Assembly (NCBI RefSeq): GCF_900314615.1
Contig: NZ_OMWA01000036.1
Span: forward strand, 1 to 13,640
Length of the DNA stretch: 13,640 bases
Reading direction: 5' to 3'
Origin: an uncultured Methanobrevibacter sp.
GTDB lineage: Archaea; Methanobacteriota; Methanobacteria; Methanobacteriales; Methanobacteriaceae
The notes under the pieces were generated by a model. That model had not been told where the DNA came from. It did not search any database and saw only the letters and a program-made list of their open reading frames with translations. This document shows, in pieces, positions 4,498-10,986 of this stretch. Every line of letters begins with the position of its first letter. Position 1 is the first letter of the stretch. The translations under genes and the position numbers were made by a program.

Positions 4498-6372
4498 TCA
4501 TCCATGAATTGTATGCTGCATTCTTATAGGGAAAACCAGTTTGTATTCTGTTCCGTTTTTATGTTCAACCAGCTCTATTTTACCGTCAAGCTGTTTGGTG
4601 AGATTTTTAATGATTATGCAGCCCAGATTCATTTTAATCTTTTTAGGATCTTCAATACCCACACCATTATCCTTAAATGTCAGCTGAGCAGTATTTTCGT
4701 CAAGCTTGAATATTTTCTTGCTGATTAATTTATTTTTAACTGATTTATCCGGGAATGCATGTTTTATCGCATTCATGTTCAGCTCATCAATTACCAGAAG
4801 CAGTGGAGTAATGACTTCAATTGTTAAATTAAGATCTTCATCAACTTCAGATTCAAATTCAACACCATTTTTCATACCTACCAGAGTTCTGATTTGATTG
4901 TCCTGGTCATGAATAAAGTCGTTTAGATTGATATTTTTAAAGTCCTGAGTATTGTATGTTTTTTCATGCAAAAGCGCAAGTGATGTTAATCTTGCCTGCA
5001 TATGATCAATAATGATTTCAGGTTTATCTTTATATGCTCTTTTTTCAAGGTTTAAAAAGCTGTTTAGAACCTGAAGGTTGTTTTTGACTCTGTGGTGGAC
5101 CTCTTTAATCAATACATTTTGATGTTCATTGGCTTGCTCAAGTTCCATCTGTCTGCTCATCTCATCAGTAATGTCAGCTAAAAATCCAAGGCTGTGGGTG
5201 GTTTGACTAAATTCAAATCTTTCAATGTATAGTTCACAGATTTTCTGATTGTTTTCATCACCGCCGACATTGTATGTGAATGTTTCATCGATTCTGTCAA
5301 TTTCACCATCAATCAGGCTGATAATCTGTTTTTTTGTTTCTTCTTCAACAATATTGTTTATAACATCAGGGGAGTGAACATAATCTTTCGGATTTACATC
5401 AATGAAATAATAATAACCTTCTGAAAATTCGTAATGCTTAATGTTTAACGGTTCAATTAACAGCGCCAGTTTTTTACTGTTTTTAAATCCCTGCAATAAG
5501 AAGTCCACTGGTTTAGCACCAGATTTTTTAGAATATCTTGTGATATCATTTATTAAACCGTAACGGCTTATTAAATTGCCTTCCTCATCAAAATTGGAAT
5601 AAAGATTAATTTCAAGATATTTTAATGTTCCGTCATCTGTTCTTATTCTGATAATATCTTCATGATGACCTGTATCAGTATCCATGATTTCAAGAATATT
5701 TTTAATTAATTGCTTGTCTTCTGGAATGGCCAAATCAAATACAATATTATAATAAGGGTCATGCTCCTCTTTAGGACGATTTAAGATGTTGTATATTCCC
5801 TGTGTCCATGTATATTTTCCGTCAACCTTACGATAGCTTCCAGTCTGAGTGAAATATTCCATCATGCTGACCTTGTCTTCGGAATACTGAATCTTTTCAA
5901 ATTCTTCCGGAACATCTGAATCAGTATTGACATGGTCTGCAAATACAAATAGCCTGTTCATTTCATAAATGATTTTGACAAGAGTGATTTTTGCAAGCTT
6001 CTGTTTACCATAATAGAAAACATGCACTTCTTTGGTTTTCTGAGTTTTAAAAACCTCATGAAGATAATCATGAAGCATTTCATAAAAGGCAGGTGAAATT
6101 TTACTCAACCTTCTTCCCCTTACATCATCAAGCTGAAGATTTACCTTATTAAGTATGAATTGACCCACAGATTTTATAATAAAATCCTTTCCGTCATCGT
6201 GAGGGATTAAAATATTTACATCCATCGGAACATTGCTTATAAGCTGTGGAAATGGAACATCATCTACAATAAATTCAAGAGGAGAAGGATTGTACAAATC
6301 CTTTTCATCAAGGTCATAAACACGCAGTTCATCTACATCTTCCAATTTTCTATAATCTTTATATAATTTCAT
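4498..6372 (-). CDS. Soluble multi-PAS sensor histidine kinase (HisKA_2 type)
   Basis: A 624-residue kinase from ATG 6372, or 638 from ATG 6414; numbering here follows 638. An N-terminal region (50-165) resembles a degenerate PAS sensor. A PAS with PAC tail follows at about 182-293 (ending YGLINDITRYS), and a further PAS-like domain lies at about 300-417 (ending GFLADITDEMS). Then comes the HisKA_2 dimerisation helix with phospho-acceptor H440 in KEVHHRVKNNLQ. The HATPase_c domain has the N-box DELNMNAIKHAF (543-554) and G1 box DNGVGI (582-587); the G2 region reads NLGCIIIKNL, with Cys where many members have a hydrophobic residue. No membrane segment is seen, so it should sense a cytoplasmic signal. 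No response regulator is adjacent. Both starts have a plausible Shine-Dalgarno sequence (AAGGA for 6372, GAGG for 6414); the former is preferred because the extra 14 residues look unlike the soluble domain. Confidence 0.9.
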   Translation of the reverse strand: MKLYKDYRKLEDVDELRVYDLDEKDLYNPSPLEFIVDDVPFPQLISNVPMDVNILIPHDDGKDFIIKSVGQFILNKVNLQLDDVRGRRLSKISPAFYEMLHDYLHEVFKTQKTKEVHVFYYGKQKLAKITLVKIIYEMNRLFVFADHVNTDSDVPEEFEKIQYSEDKVSMMEYFTQTGSYRKVDGKYTWTQGIYNILNRPKEEHDPYYNIVFDLAIPEDKQLIKNILEIMDTDTGHHEDIIRIRTDDGTLKYLEINLYSNFDEEGNLISRYGLINDITRYSKKSGAKPVDFLLQGFKNSKKLALLIEPLNIKHYEFSEGYYYFIDVNPKDYVHSPDVINNIVEEETKKQIISLIDGEIDRIDETFTYNVGGDENNQKICELYIERFEFSQTTHSLGFLADITDEMSRQMELEQANEHQNVLIKEVHHRVKNNLQVLNSFLNLEKRAYKDKPEIIIDHMQARLTSLALLHEKTYNTQDFKNINLNDFIHDQDNQIRTLVGMKNGVEFESEVDEDLNLTIEVITPLLLVIDELNMNAIKHAFPDKSVKNKLISKKIFKLDENTAQLTFKDNGVGIEDPKKIKMNLGCIIIKNLTKQLDGKIELVEHKNGTEYKLVFPIRMQHTIHG

Positions 6373-6420
6373 TTTAAATTTCCTTAAAAATATGTAAAAC
6401 AGTACCTGAAACATTTAATC

Positions 6421-6440
6421 CTCATTTAGGAGAAAATGAG
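6421..6440 (-). promoter_or_regulatory. Hairpin overlapping the Shine-Dalgarno sequence before ATG 6414
   Basis: CTCATTT, 6-nt loop, AAATGAG: a perfect 7-bp stem that reads the same way on both strands. On the minus strand its 3' arm ends in GAG of the GAGG preceding ATG 6414. The longer kinase start could therefore be masked in a transcript that includes it. Confidence 0.35.
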
Positions 6441-6888
6441 TGGAATGCCTTCATTAAATCTTATTAACTATATTGCCAAATTTATCCAATATCTAATTAG
6501 TTAAATGTTTATTGAACATATTATTTAAATTTTGAAAATTTATAACTTCACATATAATAAGACAGAAAATTAATCATCTTTAAAAACTCAAAAAATTCCC
6601 TTGCCGGTTTTATTAAAAAATTCACAGAATGATTTTTTAAAGAAAATACTGACAATAACCTAATTATTACCCAATCAACTGCAGATAGCTACATGAAATA
6701 TCTTTGATAAAAAATATATTTAATTCGATTTATTTTAAAAATAAATTTCATGATGGTTCCTCATTAGTAATTACAAAAAAAGATTAAATACATTGTCACA
6801 ACTAAAAAAAATTAAAAAGACATATTAAATATTATAAATATATTTTAATTGAATAACTGAATAATTTCAAATTTCAATGAGGCATAAT
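6441..6888. other. Intergenic region between divergent kinase and tyrA genes, with tyrA promoter
   Basis: About 450 bases, very AT-rich, without a supportable gene. Near its right end TATAAATA (6833-6840) is a good TATA box, predicting transcription start near 6863 and a leader of about 25 nt. That leader carries GAGG (6879-6882), 6 nt before the tyrA ATG. A perfect 9-1-9 inverted repeat (ATTTATTTT/AAAATAAAT, 6728-6746) is all A/T and of low weight. No attenuator-like or riboswitch-like structure was recognised. Confidence 0.5.
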
Positions 6889-8196
6889 ATGACTGATAAA
6901 AGTAACATGACCATTATTGGAGGTACAAGAGGATTAGGTCGATGGATAGCTGAACACCTGAATAATGAGTTCAACATCACTATCACAAGCCGTAACGAAG
7001 CTTCAGGACTTGAAGTTGCAAAAGAACTGAACGTTGAGTACAACAATGACAACATTGAAGCAATACAGAATGCAGATATTGTCATTTTCAGCGTGCCGAT
7101 AGAGCATACTTCACAAACCATTAAAGAAGTGGCTCCACATGCACCTGAAGGATCTCTATTAATGGACGTGTGCAGCATTAAAACAGAAGCTGCCGAAGCC
7201 CTAATGAAATATGCTCCGAAAAATGTGGAAATATTGCCCTGCCATCCGATGTTTGGACCGCGCGTTCCTACAATCAAAAGACAGATTATCGTTTTGACTC
7301 CTATTGAAAACAGATCCAACAACTGGTTCAACCGTGTGGAAAGATATTTGACAAATTCCGAATGTGAAATCGTCATTACCACACCTGAAGAGCATGACAG
7401 GTATATGAGCATAGTTCAGGGCCTGACTCATTTTTCATTCATTACATTAGCTTCAACAATTAGAAAGCTCCATATCAACGTTGAAAAGTCCAGGTCATTT
7501 TCAAGTCCAGTCTACAGCCTAATGCTTGATATGGTCAGCCGTGTCATATATCAAAACCCTTACCTTTACTATTCAATACAGAAAAATAATAAAGAAAACA
7601 CCAATGCAAGAAAAACATTAATTAAAGAGGGAACATACCTGTCAAAGCTAATTGAAGATGGAAATGAAGAGGACTTTGTGAAAAATATGGAAGAATCATC
7701 CAAACATTTGGACAATCGTGAGGACGCATTGATTCGCTCAGACAGAGCCATAGGCATGCTCAGCCAGAAAGCCAATGTCCTGACAAAATCAATTGGTAAA
7801 GAAATAGGCTTGAAAGATCTGCTTTCTGAAAAAATATATGTAGGCATAGTCAAAAAGGTTACTTCAAAATGTGTGATACTGGAAAACAATGATGAAATCT
7901 CCTTAAAAATTTCAAATATTGACATATTATCTGCAAAAGAGGTATTTGAATGGAAGAAAAATAATCTTAAACTTGAAAAATTCAAGTTATCTGTCAGCCT
8001 GCCTTCAAGCTGTGATGAAAAATATCTCATTAAAATGTTTGAAAATATTGAAGGAGTCATTGACGTTGAAATAACTGATATTGAACAAATAAACGATTCT
8101 CTATCTAATTTCACATTTGACTACTCAACATTCCATAAAAAAGACAAAAATTATGTTGAAGAATATGTTAAAGGAATTGGAGGAAAAATCAACTAA
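6889..8196 (+). CDS. tyrA: Prephenate dehydrogenase, long archaeal form with extra C-terminal domain
   Basis: A 435-residue enzyme of tyrosine synthesis: it oxidatively decarboxylates prephenate to 4-hydroxyphenylpyruvate with NAD(P)+. The N-terminal Rossmann domain begins at once: MTIIGGTRGLGRWIAEHL (7-24), with S34/R35 after strand 2, the usual spot that sets cofactor preference. The substrate signature is CHPMFGPRVP (118-127), with catalytic-type H119. The second signature is TPEEHDRYMSIVQGLTH (165-181), with H169 and H181. The helical dimerisation domain spans about 180-305. Residues about 312-435 form an extra domain: a beta-rich part, then KFKLSVSLPSSCDEKYLIKMF...EGVIDVEITDIE, which resembles an ACT or FDX-ACB ferredoxin-like fold and may be regulatory (inference). 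Start ATG 6889 is chosen over 6877 because GAGG lies 6 nt before it. It stands alone, convergent with the MFS gene. Confidence 0.92.
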   Translation: MTDKSNMTIIGGTRGLGRWIAEHLNNEFNITITSRNEASGLEVAKELNVEYNNDNIEAIQNADIVIFSVPIEHTSQTIKEVAPHAPEGSLLMDVCSIKTEAAEALMKYAPKNVEILPCHPMFGPRVPTIKRQIIVLTPIENRSNNWFNRVERYLTNSECEIVITTPEEHDRYMSIVQGLTHFSFITLASTIRKLHINVEKSRSFSSPVYSLMLDMVSRVIYQNPYLYYSIQKNNKENTNARKTLIKEGTYLSKLIEDGNEEDFVKNMEESSKHLDNREDALIRSDRAIGMLSQKANVLTKSIGKEIGLKDLLSEKIYVGIVKKVTSKCVILENNDEISLKISNIDILSAKEVFEWKKNNLKLEKFKLSVSLPSSCDEKYLIKMFENIEGVIDVEITDIEQINDSLSNFTFDYSTFHKKDKNYVEEYVKGIGGKIN

Positions 8197-8270
8197 TTTT
8201 CTCAAAAAATTCCCATCCCCATTATTTAATTCTTTTATTATTCCTCTTGATTTAAAAACAATGCTGAAAT

Positions 8271-9659
8271 CTAACCCTCAACAATATCTTTTTTATTTTT
8301 TATAAACAGTATTGTAATTATCAGCAGAATTACAGTTATTATTATCATCATTAAAGAGGTCATGCTAAATGAGTTAACGGAAAGCTGATTATGAGCAATG
8401 TTTCCGTTTGCCAAGATTTGCATTATAACAACAGTAACTGACGAACCTATTGCACCTATAACCTGCCTTGCAGTGTTGTTGATTGCAGTTGCATCCTCAA
8501 CATCCCCCGCCACAACACTCATTGCCCATGTTATTGAAGGTGACAGACCAAGCCCACAGCCGATTCCTCTGATTAACTGAGTAATCAACAGGTATTCGAA
8601 TGTGGAGTTCATATTATATGTCATCATAGCTGCAAATCCTATTATATTTAAAACTGATGAAGCTATTAAAACCGGTTTAATTCCAATCTTATCGGCCATT
8701 ACAGGACTTATGAAATTGAAAACAATCATGATTATTGCTGATGGAAACAAAATGAGTCCTGATTCGGTTGGAGAGTAATATGCCACACTTTGAACAAACA
8801 GAGGCACCATTACATTGATACCACACATCATAAAGTAGAGTAATGCTGCGAAAACAGTCCCATAAACAAAATACTTATTTTTAAGCACTTTCAAGTTTAT
8901 CAAAGGTTTTTCAATTTTGTTTTGACGTTTGACAAATATCACTAATGTAATAACCCCAATAACTATAGGTAAAATTACATGAGTCAAGCTGAATGAGAAT
9001 TCTGCAATATTTGAAAATCCTATCATCAGCCCTGCGCAGAACAGTATTGACAATATTAAAGATGCAAAATCCAAAGGATAATCCTGGGTTTCAAGTTCAA
9101 AGTTTGCAAAAAGAACTGCTAAAATTAAGATTATAAATGTTAATATAGCTAAAAATTCGAAAATAACTCTCCAATTAAACAGATCAATTATGATTCCTCC
9201 CATTGTCGGCCCCATTGCAGGCACGATTCCAACAAGAAATCCCATTAATCCCATGTAAAATCCCCATTTTTCTTCAGGCATTATTTTGAAAATCAATATC
9301 TGACCTATCGGCATTAGAATACCTGTTCCCATAGCTTCCAGAATTCTACCAACAATCAAAATTTCAAAACTTACTGATAAAAAACAAAGTACGGAACCTA
9401 ATATGAATAAAACTAATGAGGTTATCAGGATTGTTTTAATCTTAAATCTTTTTGTAATGTATGCTGTTGGAGGAATCATCACTCCAAGCACAAGCAAGAA
9501 TACAGAGTATGTCCATTGCACAGTTGCAGAAGATAGTGAGAAATCAGCCATATAATAAGGCAGGCTTGTTGTTACTATACTTTGTGATATCAATGTGACT
9601 GCAGAAGCCAATATGAGTATAATTAATGTTATTAACCCATTTCTGTTTTCAAATTTCAT
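8271..9659 (-). CDS. MFS drug-efflux transporter, DHA2 (EmrB/QacA) type
   Basis: A 462-residue integral membrane protein. At least 12, and by family probably 14, hydrophobic segments span the length, ending in a short basic tail (FIKNKKDIVEG). The N-terminal SQSIVTTSLPYYMADF (25-40) occupies the place of the DHA2 motif D1. GRILEAMGTGILMP (104-117) is motif B with its arginine, and PAMGPTMGGIIIDLFNWRVIF (147-167) is the antiporter motif C of DHA pumps. These exporters use the proton (or possibly sodium) gradient to expel lipophilic compounds; the substrate is not evident. Start ATG 9659 is preceded by AAGGAAAGG with short spacing, and a TATA-like CTATAAAC lies about 50 nt upstream. It is divergent from a MarR-type gene, the usual arrangement of pump and repressor, but that regulator appears truncated. 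It ends 74 nt from the tyrA stop codon. Confidence 0.9.
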   Translation of the reverse strand: MKFENRNGLITLIILILASAVTLISQSIVTTSLPYYMADFSLSSATVQWTYSVFLLVLGVMIPPTAYITKRFKIKTILITSLVLFILGSVLCFLSVSFEILIVGRILEAMGTGILMPIGQILIFKIMPEEKWGFYMGLMGFLVGIVPAMGPTMGGIIIDLFNWRVIFEFLAILTFIILILAVLFANFELETQDYPLDFASLILSILFCAGLMIGFSNIAEFSFSLTHVILPIVIGVITLVIFVKRQNKIEKPLINLKVLKNKYFVYGTVFAALLYFMMCGINVMVPLFVQSVAYYSPTESGLILFPSAIIMIVFNFISPVMADKIGIKPVLIASSVLNIIGFAAMMTYNMNSTFEYLLITQLIRGIGCGLGLSPSITWAMSVVAGDVEDATAINNTARQVIGAIGSSVTVVIMQILANGNIAHNQLSVNSFSMTSLMMIIITVILLIITILFIKNKKDIVEG

Positions 9660-9699
9660 GATAACCTTTCCTTATAACTATTTTACATCTAACTAAAAA

Positions 9700-9733
9700 T
9701 TTGTTTATAGAAATATTTATTAGTTTGTTCATA
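9700..9733. promoter_or_regulatory. Direct repeats over the MFS promoter, possible regulator sites
   Basis: TTTGTTTATA (9700-9709) and TTTGTTCATA (9724-9733) differ at one base and are 24 nt apart. The first overlaps the TATA-like element for the MFS gene on the minus strand. Such placement fits a repressor site, but MarR proteins usually bind inverted repeats. Confidence 0.25.
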
Positions 9734-9773
9734 TAAGATTATTAAAGGAATTACTCCTCGTGATTTTACTTAT

Positions 9774-10088
9774 TTGCTGAACATTTATTATCATAAGAAT
9801 TGTTCACAAAGAGAACTTGCCGACTTGTTAATAGTCTCAGAAGCCAATGCAGGCCAAATTATTAGACGTCTGGAGAAAAACAAGCTGGTTACAAGAGATT
9901 TTGATGAAAAAAATAAAAGCAGAAGAATAATCAACCTAACAAATGAAGGCACACACCTTGTTTTATCCTTATTAGATGCCGCCAAAAAATGGGAATCAAA
10001 ATTTTTTGAAAGATATGCACCTGAAGATAAAGAGAAATTCAAAACAATGATTTCAGATTATTATCAGTTATCCGTTAATGACAAATAA
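9774..10088 (+). CDS. MarR-family regulator lacking its N-terminus, probable pseudogene
   Basis: The winged-helix core is well preserved: CSQRELADLLIVSEANAGQIIRRLEKNKLVTRDFDEKNKSRRIINLTNEGTHL covers helices 3-4 and the wing, followed by the C-terminal dimerisation helix. A normal MarR protein has about 140-150 residues; here only about 104 follow the first possible start, a TTG at 9774 with no Shine-Dalgarno sequence. The same frame stays open back to 9711 and encodes recognisable family sequence just before the TTG (KGITPRDFTYLL), so the TTG would cut into helix 2. A TAG at 9708-9710, and another stop 18 nt earlier, close it; neither other frame carries the missing helix 1. No ATG or GTG exists in 9711-9773. 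It is therefore either a 5'-truncated relic or made from a non-standard start. It is the divergent partner of the MFS exporter. Confidence 0.6.
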   Translation: MLNIYYHKNCSQRELADLLIVSEANAGQIIRRLEKNKLVTRDFDEKNKSRRIINLTNEGTHLVLSLLDAAKKWESKFFERYAPEDKEKFKTMISDYYQLSVNDK

Positions 10089-10108
10089 TCATCAGAGACA
10101 ATAGCTAA

Positions 10109-10127
10109 TTTTTAAACTGTTTAAAAA
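10109..10127. repeat. Perfect 19-bp palindrome after the marR remnant
   Basis: TTTTTAAAC-T-GTTTAAAAA, with ATAG before and CTAT after as imperfect outer arms. It lies 20 nt downstream of the MarR stop codon. It could be an operator or a weak terminator. The rest of 10089-10226 is AT-rich with nothing else definite. Confidence 0.35.
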
Positions 10128-10226
10128 CTATTATTCATTATTCATTCCCAACTGACAGTAATTATCTTAGAAAATAATATACACATGAATTTAAACTTTT
10201 TTTGTTGTTTATATCCATACAATTAA

Positions 10227-10255
10227 GTAATTTTAAAATTACCTATTATTTTTAA
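10227..10255 (+). promoter_or_regulatory. Palindromic operator candidate and TATA-like box of the flavoprotein gene
   Basis: GTAATTTTAAAATTAC (10227-10242) is a perfect 16-bp palindrome lying immediately before a TATA-like stretch (TTATTTTTAA, 10246-10255). It therefore covers the place of the TFB recognition element. The TATA-like centre is about 27 nt before the ATG at 10279, and no Shine-Dalgarno sequence is present, so the transcript is probably leaderless. A dimeric protein on the palindrome could repress or recruit. Confidence 0.45.
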
Positions 10256-10278
10256 CCGATAATCTCACAACTATTAAT

Positions 10279-10824
10279 ATGGCTAAAAAAATAATTATTT
10301 TAAACGGAAGTCCAAGAAAAAAAGGAAATACCTCTTCAATTACAGCAGAGTTCATTAAAGGTGCAACAGAAGCCGGAAACGAAGTTGAAGAATTCATGCT
10401 TTCATCAATGAAAATTAACGGATGCATAGGCTGCTGGAAAGGAGGAAAAAATATCGAACACCCATGTGCACAAAAGGACGATATGGATGAAATATATCCA
10501 AAATATGTCGATGCTGATATCGTGGTTTTAGCATCTCCATTATATTACTGGAACATTTCAGGATTTCTTAAGAACGCTTTTGACCGCTTGTTTGCCGTTG
10601 CAGAATGTGACAATTATAAAAATCCAGTAAAAGACAGTATTCTTATTATGGCTGCAGAAGGTAGTGGATTTGAAGAAAGCGAGTTATGGTATGACAATTT
10701 AGAAAAACATATGGGATGGAAAAGTATCGCCAAAATCTTATGCAGTCATGTAACACAGCCAGGAGATAGCGAAGGAAAACCTGAATTAAAACAAGCATAC
10801 GAGCTTGGAAAATCAATTAACTAA
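10279..10824 (+). CDS. NAD(P)H-dependent FMN reductase / iron-sulfur-flavoprotein-like oxidoreductase
   Basis: A 181-residue cytoplasmic flavodoxin-fold protein. The FMN phosphate loop is GSPRKKGNTSS (10-20), and the flavin-contact segment is ASPLYYWNISGFLKNAFDR (85-103). The cysteine region is CIGCWKGGKNIEHPC (49-63) followed by DDM. Many archaeal relatives have a compact CxxCxxC set binding a 4Fe-4S cluster; here only C49, C52 and C63 are in line, so a cluster is uncertain. Relatives reduce FMN, quinones, nitro compounds or oxygen species, or pass electrons from ferredoxin; the substrate here is unknown. The start is the only ATG at the beginning of the fold; a TATA-like box 27 nt upstream and no Shine-Dalgarno sequence suggest a leaderless message. 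A perfect 16-bp palindrome lies just before the TATA element. It stands alone with its own terminator. Confidence 0.88.
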   Translation: MAKKIIILNGSPRKKGNTSSITAEFIKGATEAGNEVEEFMLSSMKINGCIGCWKGGKNIEHPCAQKDDMDEIYPKYVDADIVVLASPLYYWNISGFLKNAFDRLFAVAECDNYKNPVKDSILIMAAEGSGFEESELWYDNLEKHMGWKSIAKILCSHVTQPGDSEGKPELKQAYELGKSIN

Positions 10825-10825
10825 A

Positions 10826-10860
10826 AAAAAACATAGATTCCCTATGTTTTTTAACTTTTT
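10826..10860 (+). terminator. Terminator of the flavoprotein gene
   Basis: AAAAAACATAG, loop ATTCC, CTATGTTTTTT: a perfect 11-bp stem starting 2 nt after the stop codon, followed by AAC and a second run of T. Confidence 0.8.
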
Positions 10861-10877
10861 TTAACAATAAATTTCTA

Positions 10878-10905
10878 TTCATTAACCGCAAATTTGTGGA
10901 TGAAT
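10878..10905. repeat. Nested palindrome between two converging terminators
   Basis: CCGCAAATTTGTGG (10886-10899) is self-complementary apart from one G.T pair. It is framed by ATTCAT (10878-10883) and ATGAAT (10900-10905), with three unpaired bases on one side. A further ATTCAATGAAT palindrome follows at 10911-10921. It lies between genes that converge; purpose unknown. Confidence 0.35.
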
Positions 10906-10926
10906 CACTAATTCAATGAATCATTC

Positions 10927-10973
10927 AAAAAAAAAAGTTCACTCGGAAGCAAGAATAATTAAACTTGCTCCGA
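10927..10973 (-). terminator. Terminator of the ABC membrane-domain gene
   Basis: On the minus strand TCGG+AGCAAG pairs with CTTGCT+CCGA around a 10-nt loop, with one bulged base (10 bp, 10943-10973). GTGAAC and ten T residues follow. It begins 13 nt past the stop codon at 10987. Confidence 0.75.
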
Positions 10974-10986
10974 TCAATGTTGAGAT

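Noticed and set aside
6728..6746. A/T-only 9-1-9 inverted repeat upstream of tyrA
   Set aside because: Composition alone makes such repeats likely; nothing else links it to a function.
6867..7412. Long minus-strand open frame opposite tyrA (with a similar one at 7569-8114)
   Set aside because: Antisense to conserved TyrA motifs; the composition is that of a reversed coding sequence.
8117..8305. Plus-strand open frame over the tyrA 3' end
   Set aside because: Starts inside tyrA in another frame and ends in the MFS 3' end; no ribosome site or domain.
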